From: Pisolithus tinctorius
Lineage: Eukaryota > Basidiomycota > Agaricomycetes > Boletales > Pisolithaceae
Assembly (NCBI GenBank): GCA_024663395.1
Contig: JANFAH010000002.1
Location: 5,084,001 to 5,148,000, forward strand
Reading direction: 5' to 3'
DNA: 64,000 nt
Shown here one piece after another: positions 11,966-23,329 of the stretch. Both the position numbers and the translations under genes were made by a program. The notes under the pieces are model-generated. The model ran no database searches and was not told where the DNA came from. It worked only from the letters and a program-made list of their open reading frames with translations. Position 1 is the first letter of the stretch. Each line of letters starts with the position of its first letter.

Positions 11966-12849
11966 AGAATTTGCAAAAGAAACAACATGCACTTGTCAAA
12001 TATCAGACAACACAATTGCTGCACGATGCACACTCCCCCAATGTTGGTTTCGAAATCGGGTATACTTCGCTCTGGGGTAGATAGAGATGTTCCAGTTCCA
12101 CTGTACTCTCCGAATTCTGAACATAAAGCATTGTGAGAAGGAAACATAGTTTGATATTGTGCACAGAACTACATCATACAGCGCCCGTGACCTGCCGTCG
12201 TGGTGGCGGTGGCGAGGCTCTCTTTTCTCCGCACGTGACCATTCTCATTTACATCTCCGGTGTATGGAAAGCCCGGACTACCACGCTTGTGCAATCACAC
12301 GTATGCCTAAATAAAGTAATAGGTGGTGGGCGAGAGGGATCGCCTTGGCATTTTCATACTTCAGACATCAAAGGAGATTATAATACATCGGAGTCTGAAA
12401 TCGTTGAAATAAATATGATATTCAGGTTTTTTCAACCGCAGGTTTTGAGAGTAAATTACGCTGGGATAAATTATCGAGGCTACGAACGAGCGTGACGGTG
12501 CGGCACAGCGACAGTAGCTGGTGTTACTCGTAGATAATGGACTTTGGGACTTAAAGCTGGAACATTGGCAAAGACGAGATCACGCAAGTACTTGGGATGA
12601 CGAAGGGTAGTCCGTATTTTTCATAGGTACCTATGTTCTAGTACACGTGTACACTTCCTGCGGATATCCAAAAAAGCTGGTATTGATATGTACTCCCCGT
12701 GGTTGCACAATGTTCAGTGCTCTGCGGTAGCGGGTTAGAGGAGAGTTTGCGACTGCAGTGCTGCCAGTACTGTTACACGCTGTTGTTGACATAAGCGATA
12801 TCAAGGTGTGAGTGCCCTTAAATGGCGACTCTTGCTTTGATTGCGGTCT
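11966..12849. other. Spacer of the inverted repeat
   Basis: Unique sequence of about 880 bp between the arms. The longest open frame (12133-12495, plus strand) has no recognisable motif. I see no transposase or other gene, so nothing here explains how the inverted repeat arose. Confidence 0.6.
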
Positions 12850-13556
12850 ATAATCGAAGAGAATTTGACGCCGGAGAGCCGTATTCGGGTAAGGTTCTGT
12901 TGAGTCCCTGGCGAATGTAACGTACTTACCACATTCAGGTCTGTTTAATTCTTTGCGCTAACCGAAGAGATCCCCTTAGAGAATTTGGCGCCGGCGAGCC
13001 GTATTCGGCTAAGCCTCTGTTGTCCCTTGCGAATGGAACGTACTTATCGTACCCAATCCACAATCGTGCAGTTCACGCACAGTGGCAGCCTTTACTGAGT
13101 TAAGGTTAATTTCCCCCCTCCCTGATCGACTGCCTGCCGTCCGGGGTTTATTCTACTACGTGTTGTTAGCGCGAGGACTTCGTGCTGCTCCTCAATCCAC
13201 AGTTGCAGCCTGGATGAAATTAAAGTCAAGTTGTCCCTTCTCTGATTCATGATGGCCCACTACCATCCCGGGATAACTCCATTACACGATGTCGGCACGA
13301 TAACTTTCCATTTCTCTCAATTCACAGCCGTGCAGTTCGCAGCCGTACCCTTTTCAAAGCTGAAGTTAAGTTGCCCCTTCCCTGGTTCACGATTGCCTAT
13401 TACCAACCGGCAGTTATTCGTTATTCCACTACACGATGTTAGCACGAGGACTTTGTTTCCGATTCACCGCTGTGCAACTTGCAGTTATGTAGTTTGAGAC
13501 CCCAAACACTTGGCAGACACACTTGGCTCGTTCGAGCAACTTACTCTCTTTGCGAC

Positions 13557-13565
13557 TTTAAAAGG
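13557..13565 (+). promoter_or_regulatory. TATA-like element of the right lipase gene
   Basis: TTTAAAAGG lies about 90 nt upstream of the lipase start codon and is conserved at the mirrored position in the left arm. Confidence 0.5.
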
Positions 13566-13652
13566 CAGCGTTCCCTTCCGTCGCAGAGCATCCACGAAAA
13601 CTTCCCCTGCTCTACACAGTTTCCCCTTTGATCCTCACAACTCAACTAACAA

Positions 13653-14803
13653 TGCCGTGTACGCCTTGTCGCTGCTCCAAATGTTTGATGCCATACCGAC
13701 ATATCGCTTACCACAGATATCTCTGCCGACAACTGCATTGTTCTTTGTCACGGATTCGTCGGCACCGACAGCATGATGGGTCTCAGCTACTTCAATGGCG
13801 TAAAGGATGATTTGACCAGCCGAGGCTGCAAAGTAATTGTGCCGAAAGTTAGCATGACAGGCAGTATCGACGAGAGGGCCAAGCAGCTCGACTTGCAGAT
13901 CGAGGACTTGCTTGACCTTCGTTCTAGTTCGGCCAAGCCCGACCTCCATCTCATTTGTCAGTCATCTCCTTTTCCTTTTTTTTCTCGTACAGGTCACGAT
14001 GTTTTGTCGAATCAGGCCATAGTATGGGTGGCCTCGACGCCAGACGTCTGGTCCACTTTTCAGGACTCAGATATAATGTACTGTCCATCACCACGGTATC
14101 GACGCCCCACTACGGATCACCCATCGCTTCGTTGTCCGAAAGCTTGGGTGAGCGGCAATACGCGTCCCCATCGATGTCTCCACTGAGTCCATGGTTTCTC
14201 AGGCTTTGTCAGTAGAATGTCGTGCCAACTCCTGCTTAGCTGTCTGTCGGGGTCTGGGAAGGCCATGAATGATATGACGCCGGAGCACATGGAAAACTTC
14301 AATGCTCGCTACAAGAATGTCCCGGGAATCAAGTATTTCAGCGTTACGTCGAAGTTTCAGCCATTCATCAATCACATCTTTTAGTACGTCTGCCTTTTTT
14401 TTCTGCCAAATTGGCGGCTCATGGGATGGATGACAGCATCTCTAATAAATTCATCAAGAATGGCTCCAGCTCCAAATATCCCAAGGCTTTCGGAGAGAAT
14501 GACGGAATGGTCGCTGTCAACTCCGCAAAATGGGTGCGTTGTGACAGGTCTCGGCATCTCCTCATTTCGCTCAACACTTGGAGTAGGGTGAGTTCCTCGG
14601 CGTTGTAAGCGACGAAACCAGCCATTTCGGCATTGTATGTCTTCCAGTTATTCTCTTTCTGCATATCTCATCGACGAGTTCCCTGCTAGATTGGCTGGGG
14701 AATCATGGGCATCCTGGCGGGCGATTCGAACTACGACGCCAAGGACATGTATCGCTGGCTCGTGGACAACGTTGCCAAGAAGGTCGAAGGCAAAGCAGAA
14801 TGA
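13653..14803 (+). CDS. Lipase (alpha/beta hydrolase), right copy
   Basis: Exons 13653-13659, 13717-13956, 14016-14163, 14213-14383, 14437-14533, 14587-14634 and 14690-14803 sum to 825 nt (274 aa). The first exon is only seven bases; the ATG was chosen because a 57-nt intron (GTACGC...CACAG) then opens the frame into CIVLCHGFVG. The nucleophile elbow reads CHSMGG with Ser85. GENDGMV and SHFG supply the probable Asp211 and His234. The order and length fit the fungal triacylglycerol-lipase family, but the first residue of the usual GxSxG is Cys, set by a codon split across an intron. The frame is intact, so both copies may be active. Confidence 0.85.
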
Positions 14804-15224
14804 TGGATTTCGCCGGAATGATGGCACGCTAGGCGGATCTTTAGTTTCTTTCGATCTTGTTTCTTTCTCGATCTCGTATATCTCTCAATTTGGTTCCTTC
14901 TAGGAGTTAGCTGGCGCCGGCGCCCTTTCCTTGTTTGTGTGCACTTCTATACCTACTTGTTTGATATATATATCCACTGACTCCTTGTCGCACGAACATT
15001 GGGGCGCCATGTAAGACAACATAATGCATTCAGCCAAGGTAACTAATCTGAACGATCGACAAACTCTGATCCCATTTTCCGTCTTCCTATTTGTGACGTC
15101 GATGCAAAGTTAAACACACAACGGAACTTCCTTTAAACCACGCTACACGTTATCCACACTTTGCGGTCCGTATTGGTTGTGGGGATACAGTGATGGGATT
15201 CTACGGACGATTTTTGGAAGGTCT

Positions 15225-15350
15225 CTAAACGCCTTAGCCTTTTTATCTCTTGCGGGCACTACTGGTGTAGCCTTACTGTTTGGTATAACAATAAATAATC
15301 TTTAAAAGCATTTGGAACATGATGTTTTTCTCTCTGAAACACGTTTCCAC
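15225..15350 (+). pseudogene. Short F-box gene fragment
   Basis: A piece of about 120 bp resembles the middle of the F-box relics (4470-4600 and 15965-16090). It has the same TTATCTCTTG.GGG...GGTGTAGCCT-like order and ends in AAAAGCATTTGGAACATGATG. It stands alone between the lipase inverted repeat and F-box copy B, so it is debris of the same family. Confidence 0.6.
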
Positions 15351-15599
15351 CTTGAGAACTCGGCTGTCACCAGCCTCAAAACCCTTACCTAATCTTATTG
15401 TCGTATGAGCGCGGTCGAAAGAAGTGCTGAATTCCATCGCAAAGTGACAGCTAATAAGCCGCCGGGAAAAATACAACGGCCGATCTTGAGAGGCCCGTCC
15501 CTTTACCAGGAGTAGGATTTCCATGGGTTACCATAAGTGCTGTGCTTGTAAGTTGCAGCTGCTTGCAGCAATAGGATATGTGTTGATGGATTTGCACTT

Positions 15600-16950
15600 T
15601 TCTCCGTTTGGCTAGGCCTCGCATTGGAGTGGCCCACGACACAGAATCACGTGTTTTGCTTCAGGTCTCTTCACGCTTTGGTCTTTCCGTGGACGACACT
15701 GACACTACTGATTGCTATCACAGTGACGCCTCTATGATGGATGAACTTGCAGAGAAACAGGATCGACGAACTCCTCAAGCGCACCATAAACCCCCCTATT
15801 AGCCGTCTCCCTAACACAGCTCTTTATCAGATAATCTCTCTGACAGTTATCGACTGTGGTACTTTTGCTAAGAGGAAGTTGGCTAGTGTGTCATGTCGTT
15901 GGAGAGACGTGGTTTTGACTTCCCCAGGTCTCTGGACCACTATTGGGATACACCCCGGGTGGCCTTGTTATCTCTTATGGGTGTCGCTGGCATAGCCTCA
16001 TTGTTTAGCGTAACAGCAAGCACTTGGAGGATGTCATCTTGAAAAGCATTTGGAACATGATGCTTCCCTCTTTGAAACACGTTTCCATCTACGGGACAGA
16101 AATGTCTGACTATCCACGATTTCTTGATTCTCAGCATGCCCCTACACTCGAACATTTGCATCTTAGGGAAACCGTCGGACTTCGTAACTTCTCGGCCGCC
16201 GCTAGCCTCAAATCCCTTAGCCTGCGATGTTCTCCATCAGGGGCACTGTTGCCATCGATAATGTCACTCCGAATGCTGACAATGTCTGGATCAAGTTGTG
16301 GAGCTCTACTTCCCAATGCTATTCACAGGCCACTTCTCGAGTCTTTTACGGTCATGCTCGACGATCCCCAGTCACCTTTGGCTGCCATCGTGACCCCTAG
16401 GCTTGTTTATTTTAGCTACATACCTCGGAAACTCACTGTCACCTGGTCTCAAATGTTCACGGATCTTGAAAACAAATTCCTAAACTTTCAGCATCTTTGC
16501 CTTCTATGTCGTGAGACCTCTCCTGACACTCATCATCCGGGTACCGAGGACGCTGTTGCTGTCTATGCAGCGTTTCCCGGTGCACGTCATATAGAAATGG
16601 ACGTGTTTGATTTCGTTGTTTTTTGCTTCCCGGAAGAGGAAGATAGTCCATTGTGCCCTGCGGACCGCTGGTCGCACCTCGAACATTTGTCACTCGAACA
16701 GGTTTACTACAACGTTCCTAATGTTTTCGTGAAATGGCTTCGCGCCCGAAAACTCGAGGGGCGACCTGCGTTGCAAGTAACACTGTCCAAGTTCGATAAT
16801 GAAGGTGTGCTGGACGGCCCGGAGTTGATCTCGTTATATAACTCGCTCCATGAATATTGTGTATTGGAATTGAAGGACGTGCCGCTGACGATCAATCTGA
16901 CTTTGCGCCCATCCGATTCGGTACGTGTTCCATCCGTGCACGCGACATGA
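15600..16950 (+). pseudogene. F-box / leucine-rich protein, copy B (probably a pseudogene)
   Basis: The N-terminal part, from the ATG at 15608, resembles copy A but has lost the coiled-coil stretch through a deletion near 15745 that shifts the frame. A second frame (ATG 15741) holds the F-box, with PISRLPNTALYQII and CRWRDVVLTSPGLWTTIGI. The frame then breaks near 15950 (stops by 16003) before a 308-aa frame opens at 16024 and runs to 16950. The 308-aa part is leucine-rich and cleanly open, which argues for recent loss or for a shorter surviving protein. An unseen intron could rescue part of it, but I found no good splice pair. It converges with the intact PPR-like gene. Confidence 0.6.
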
Positions 16951-17473
16951 ATACCCACGTTTTATGTCTCTGATGGTCATTCAGGATGTCTATGGAAATT
17001 CTCCTATTATGGATATGGTTGAACGGGAAATATTAATAGGCACTGCACTCGCGTGTACGAGGACCGGCACAAACACAGATTAGTGAGGGGGAACTCGTCG
17101 ACTCTATCACTGCCATTTCCGATGCATATCTTTAGCTTAAGCCTGGCCATATTTTTGACAGATCTTGATGCATCCCATGATAGGAGGGCGTATAAGCCTG
17201 GGAATTACAACATCGGGTCAATGAAGCAGCCTGTGGCATAGAAATGTGGTAAGACCCCCTGAACTCACGAAAGATACTCCACGATTGCAAGTCTAGCAAT
17301 TCCAATTCGCAAACTTCAATGAGGAAGTACTCTACTTGTGCAACGGTGGGCCTTCCCGTGTACATATACCACGTCAGACCAGACCTAAAATTCACAACTT
17401 ACTCATCTCCTTAGAAGTCCAGGGTGGAGAAACATTTAGTATCAGTTTCCGGCCTATCGACCGACCCGTACTT
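16951..17473. other. Convergent intergenic region
   Basis: 3' flanks of F-box copy B and the PPR-like gene. No further gene is visible. Part of it (from about 17400) is shared with the relic segment at 5830. Confidence 0.6.
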
Positions 17474-20400
17474 CTACCTATGATGTGCCCTAGTCCCATC
17501 CCCATCCCCTTCCCTCAAATTCGCAGATCCATGTCTTCCCTCTTCCACTTTCAATATACCAGCGACCCTCCGAGCAGCCTCAACATCCCCTCTCACATGA
17601 AACGTCTTGACAAACATACGATATAAAGGTTTCACGTGCCGCTCGAAATCCATATGTGACGATAGCCCAATTTTCCCTACCATAAGAGGCAGTCCAGCAG
17701 GCCCAGGTACAGTTCCAAACGGCAGGTACTGAGAAGAGTAATCACCAGGCGGATATCCTCCGCGGATCAAGTGATCAAACAAGGCGCGTAGCCGGACACT
17801 GTCGAACATGGCCCTCCAGCCGATCATTGTCTTGACAATAATGTTCACGGTAACTCTGTCCGGTTGGAACCCATACTGGCTAGTAAGGTCTTCGATGAGC
17901 GAGAGTAGCTTACGGAGTCGGCGACCGTTGCGTGGGATTGGCTGTGTGGAGATGCCGTGTAAGAGAAGATTGCCGAGGGCGGTAAGACGAAAAGGAGAGA
18001 TAGCTGGCGTGACGCGGGCGAAGATACGTTTGGCAGCGAGCACGCGTCCGGACTTGAGTAGCTCCCCAAACATGTACTCGAACGTAGGGTCGTCGTGAGA
18101 GAGATTGCACAGGAAGGAGGACAACTTGAGGGACGCGAGGCGTCGTGGGATCCTCCTTTCGGAGGGGAGATTAAGCTGCGCTCGATACCAGAGGTAGAAT
18201 TTCGAGGATCGGTTGAGCTGGCAATGAATTTTTTTCGCGACTCTTGTTGCTCCTGCTCGAAATGCGGTGTTCGCTACCATGATCAGCAACCGGCGTGCGA
18301 TACTAGGATACAAGGATTCGACGATTGGAAGAACTTTGACAGTGCACTTGAACTGCCGATGTCGCAGCAGCGTACGACAAAGACCTCGGAAAAAGGTCGG
18401 CATAAAGTATTTGGGCGTGCTGCTTGTAATCCCAAGAACTACATCCACGGCCTCCGGAGCTCTGCCGTTCTGACACCAAAAGAAAAGCAAGCTTTCCACG
18501 CGCCGTCGCAGGTAGATGGGAGGAGACTGGGAAACATACAACTCAACTACGGCGTCCACGATCGACGCGAGGGTCGTTGGGAATGAGCGAGCCCGTTTGA
18601 CGTCATGAATACGTAGTGCGATAGCACCCACGAGCATATCGCACTGCTCTCGAGAAAGTTGGGATTTCCTGTCCTTGAGAAACCGAACTGCATACTCGAG
18701 CATCCCACCACGAGTAAACGACATCGCAAGAATATTAAAAACGCTGGAGTCGACATCCACTCCAGCCTTCTTCACAATATCGAAAACCGCGAGAGCAAGT
18801 AGGGGTTCGGTTGACGCTAGCTCTCTTACGGCAATGGTAACCACACCGCGTTGCCACTGAACATCTGTCGAAATGGCATCGATAGTCCTAAGAACCATAT
18901 CTGCATTTGGGCCATGCAGGCGCAGGAGAGCGACGAGGTACTGAGCAGTCATGAAGGTGTTCGAATGGCCACAATGTTTCGTAAGACTTTTGAAGGAAGC
19001 TGGTCCCCATAACGTTCCAAGATCACATAGGGCAAGGCAACCCTCAACGAGTGAGGCATCATGCACGATACCAGCTAATCTGAAGAACGACGCCATGACG
19101 GCACAAGCGATATCGCGGGGGACAGTTTGTGCGTCAATCACTTGCAACCATCTCTCATACAGGGCGCAGAGAACATCCCGAATATTGTTCCTTCCTGGTA
19201 AAGGACTCTCCGTTGAGGACAGGGCAGATGTTTTCACCAACTTCTCTACCGTGGCCAACCCAAAGATGACTTGCCAGCAAGAAGTTGCAGCCGACTGCAG
19301 CTGTTCCAAGGGCCCGTCGTCTAGTAAAGCGCTGCCGGTAGCAGCCACATCCGAGCACGATTGAAAAAGTGCAACGAGGGTCAGCGCCATCCACCGCTGA
19401 GACAATTCTTGAGAGGGCGACAAAACAGTGAAAAGTTCTTCAATGAACCATGATCGGCAAAGGTGTCGCGAACGGCAATCGAGCGGCTCAACCAAGAAGC
19501 CCGACAGGCAACGCGCAACGCACAAGACGCCCATCAGATTATCAGGACGATAAGTGTTGATGCTCATTGTTGTACCACCGTTCTCCTCTCGATAACGGCG
19601 GACCTCCTGCAGGCGTGTCCAAAGAGACGAAAGAACGACTTCTCGAGCTTTGTTGGATAAAGTCGCGCCATTCTCGAGGATCAGTTGATAAAATACCCGC
19701 AGAATCTTGGGATGACAGGAACGGTGGGTTCGTAACACATGTGACATGTCCCGGGCAAGAACTTCGACGTAGCGCGGATCGTGGGTGTCCAGCAATGTCT
19801 GTAGATACGGAACGTGGACCGTGGGGTGAAAAGAATGACTCCGGATTGCGTAGTAGTGAGTACGTGCGCGGTTTATGAGGACAGCTAGCTGTTCCTGGGA
19901 AACTAGATATCTGGCATTCAGGTGGAGCCAAGTAGGTAAAATCTAACACCTACTTTTATCGCATGGCCTGGGAATGAGAGCTTCCGAAGCGGCCAGCGCA
20001 GCTCGCATCAACCAGAACCGGTCAGAGTCAGTGAGCGCCATCCCGCGTTGCACCTTTAAGGATGCCGCTTTCAAGAGGAACGACCAATAGCTACTGCGGT
20101 TCGGAGCGACCTCTCCTTGCACGCGAGACAGCAGTGGCGAACTATACGTACACCTTTCACGGGAACCGAGGCACAAGGATCCAAATATGGATATCAGAGC
20201 GCTCAACATGGAAGAGTCCAATTGCCCTAGCTGACCTCTCCATTCTGCGGAGCGGTACAATCGCCGTAACTTGTTGGGCGTATATATGTGTGTATCTTCT
20301 TGGCCTTGAGACAAAAAAGATCGCAGAGCATCGATAGCTACAGCGTCGACCTGCGCGTCCAATAGCCGAAAAGGGACCCGGTCCTCCTTGACTGCCAAGT

Positions 20401-20696
20401 GCTTCGAACTCGAGTCCCGCATGTGCAAAGCCGTAGTGCGAGTGTCTGAAGGAGGGCCCTCGGACGAGATGTCAAGAGAACATGAATCAGTAGGCCCTAC
20501 TGCAAGCCCAGCTGGTGAACCCGCCTTCGCGGACGGGGGCCTATTGGTTTGGCGCGCCTGTGCAGTGAAACTACGAAAAAACCTGAGGCAACTTCAGCGC
20601 TCGACGTCGTTAGAGACGTCGCCAGACTTACCTGTGATGCGAGAAACCGTCAAGGCCGCCACGGGTTTGGACGGTTGACAGAGTCCATCGCAACAT
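17474..20696 (-). CDS. PPR-like mitochondrial protein
   Basis: Exons on the minus strand: 20632-20696, 19954-20582 and 17474-19902 sum to 3123 nt (1040 aa). ATG 20696 was chosen because it opens an arginine- and serine-rich, acid-free N-terminus (MLRWTLSTVQTRGG) that looks like a mitochondrial presequence, and the introns (49 and 51 nt) keep the frame. The rest is helical and leucine-rich without membrane segments. Near the C-terminus, FQPDRVTVNIIVKTMIG and a following RALFDHLIRGGYP stretch resemble pentatricopeptide repeats, so a role in organellar RNA handling is inferred; the target is unknown. Three decayed copies lie nearby (3.0, 5.8 and 23.3 kb) and this is the only intact one. The repeat class is my judgement from pattern, not from a profile search. 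Confidence 0.65.
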
Positions 20697-20789
20697 TCCA
20701 TTGCATATGCCTGCCACCTTGCCGCGTTCCGCAAAACAACTTCACCGACTTTCCCACGAATGCAGTACTACATGGAACCACCCCTGACC
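20697..20789. promoter_or_regulatory. 93-bp divergent intergenic region
   Basis: This separates the start codons of the PPR-like gene (minus strand, 20696) and the Crinkler-like pseudogene (plus strand, 20790). It must hold the PPR promoter unless that extends into the neighbour. No clear TATA box is visible. Confidence 0.5.
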
Positions 20790-23010
20790 ATGCAGATTAG
20801 AATCTGGGTCTACGGTTCACATATTGAAAGGCTCTTTTCTGTCAATATTTCAAGGACAGAAACTGTAGAATCTCTCAAGATAGCCATAAAGAACGAGAAT
20901 TCTGTTAATTTCCACGATATGGATGCGACGGACCTTGATCTGTATTCCATCTCCTTCGATGAAAAAGACAAGCTCAACCAGTGGAAGCCGAACGTCGAAA
21001 CGATGCTCAGCGCCCAAACTAAATCATCCGATATTTTCTCGGAATCCGACAATATGAAGTGGCTCTTCACTGTCAATTCTCCCACTTTGGGTGCGCCTTT
21101 ACAGTATTAGTGCTATTGCTTGGTTTGCGGTGAATTTCGCTTCTCAGCTGTACCCGCAATCCAGCCCTCTACCATCGCTCACCTGATAAAGCTTAACTGC
21201 CGAGTATGGGGCCTGCACAGTAAAACCATCGGTCCCGTCTCGATTTTTACCGTGAAAGCTGTCGGGCACCTTAAGCCATCAAGCGCGAGTGCAAGAGGAT
21301 CCTTGGTGGCGTAGACGAAAGTAACCTCGTTCTTTACAAGGTTTCCGTGCCATACAACGGACAATTTGAGGAAAACCTTGACAGAGTCTTGATCCATCGG
21401 AAACCCTATTGCGTCTCTTTACCGACGTTCCTCCTCGGAATCACCTTTATATAGTTGTTGCAAGACTCGTTTCCGGTAAGTCTAGTCCTGATATCTCTGA
21501 CAATGCCTTCCTGATAACTCGAAAGGGAAAAAGAGCGCTTGTGAAGACGACGTGGTGGAGCTGGCGAAGAGTGCGAGAATCGCAAATGAATCACCGTCAA
21601 GTCTGGCCCAGTTGCACTCTTTCGGAGCCTGGAATGCAGGCCCGAAATGCATCCTCGACCACCGTCGTGATATCCACAATACTGGCGACGAACCTACTCA
21701 CTCCGTGGTCACTTCAGTACGCAGGGTTCGGTCACTTCTTCGACATCTTCCGTGGGTGCCAGGATGCCCCAGGCTTAGAAAAAGTTTCACCTGCAAGATT
21801 AATATTAGCTGTCGATAACATAACTTCGCAGAGAAGATGTCATTTGTCTACCCCAATGAACAAGCCAGAAGAAGCTGCGGCTTAGTGACTTTGGACAACA
21901 TATTTTCCGCATACACCGATGATCTCTCTCCTCAGTTAATAGTTGCTGATGATAGCAGCCCAGATGGCCACCTCCTCGGACCACACCAAGCAGCGTACTG
22001 CATCGTCGACTTCAAAAATAAGCTGGTCGGTTTCTCAGCTATTCCATATGTTGAAATTGAAATGACCAGCTATTTTGTCCAGGCAGCCAGGGAAGTAACA
22101 ATGCAGTTTTCTTCGGTGATGAGAGGCTGGAACCTTCCATGCCTTGGGCTAACCATCATCAGCATGCTTTTTGTTATGTTTGTATGACATTCACAGCTGA
22201 CAACTGACTGTGTTAGGTACCTATGTCACGTTTTATGCTTTGATCTATTTTGGTCAATGGCGGGTAGTTAGCCTCATGCCCGGACTGTCGTGCATCCGGG
22301 CTTCGGGCGAGGGTGATGACCGGACCGCACTCTACAACGCCTTCCCAGCGGCTTCCGTCCTCCTCGCTTATATCAAAGGAGAGGCCATGCGGTTGGTTTG
22401 CAGCCCCCCTCCCCCGATCGAAGGGAACCGCAGTTTACCTCCTATTTTAAGCCTACGCCATCCTCATTCTGACACCCGCGTCAGGTTCAAGATTCTCAAG
22501 CTTTTCCCCTCCAGAGCTCCCGACCAACACCATTACATTGCCGAGACGATTGAAGGCACGGAAATCATGGTCAAGTTTTCACGCCGTTATTCGTGAGCTG
22601 CACACGTTTGGTGCGGATCGTGGACGTGGGCCCGCTCTGCTGGGCTTCGAGAGGCTCCCCGGAGGCTTTCTCGGCATAGCAGTGGAGTTTGTTCAACCTG
22701 CTTTCCCGATCTCAGTCTCCATATGTTGAAAAACACGGCAGATGGGTTGAGCAGCTGTGGACTCTCGTTAAAGGTTTCCATGCTCAGAAACTTGTTCATG
22801 GCGACTTACGGAGCCTGAACATCATTTGCGATGGAAAAAGGGTAATGCTAATCGACTTCGACTGAGGAAGGAAACTGGGAGAAACATCTTACCCGAATAG
22901 TCAGCTTAATCTTGAGCTGATGCATGGACGAGACAGCACCAATCCGAAGATCACCAAGGTGATGATCTCTGGGTATTGCATGAAACATTGAAGAGGGTAG
23001 AGTTGAAATG
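20790..23010 (+). pseudogene. Crinkler-like nuclease-kinase pseudogene
   Basis: From about 21735 this aligns with the intact gene at 58789-60767. It begins with an intact ubiquitin-like N-terminal module (from ATG 20790, IRIWVYGSH...), typical of Crinkler effectors. A second module of the same kind follows at about 21190-21410 (LNCRVWG...), broken by a one-base loss near 21275. The nuclease-like part keeps YCIVDFKNK near 22000. The kinase-like part keeps VHGDLR near 22800. Breaks seen: a 5-bp tandem duplication near 21823, a 2-base loss near 22595, a 1-base loss near 22720 and a stop at 22863 just after DFD. The intron matching the intact gene's 59595-59651 starts here with GC instead of GT. 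Confidence 0.7.
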
Positions 23011-23329
23011 AACTTGGGCTGGTCTCGTTTGATTTATTATTATTATATCTCACTGATATTCTATGTACTCCCCTGTAATAGCCAAGTTCGGTTTGTGCGT
23101 CGCTGTGCGTTGAGCCCGTCACAGATAACTTGTATTTTAACTAAAATCGAACATTGCCTCTGTAGCAGCAACATGGAATCTTGTCACTACCACCCTACGG
23201 ATACCAACATGCAGAGGTCTCACAGGAGTGCACCGGGATATCCACCTTGCGTGCTCCTCGCTCCGATTCCATCCATTGCACCTATTTCGGTCTCTTCAGG
23301 CTAATGGTAAGGGAAGTTTCAAATACACT
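23011..23329. other. Intergenic, no supported gene
   Basis: 3' flank of the Crinkler-like relic and 3' end of the next PPR relic. Only short frames are seen. Confidence 0.5.

Larger units (their letters stand above)
12850..15090. repeat. Right arm of the ~5.5-kb inverted repeat
   Basis: Inverted copy of 9580-11965. It includes the mirrored tandem repeats (12850-13500), the second lipase gene (13653-14803) and its 3' flank. The outer end is near ATCAGAGTTTGTCGATCGTTC-like sequence, which also ends the left arm near 9582-9602. Confidence 0.93.
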
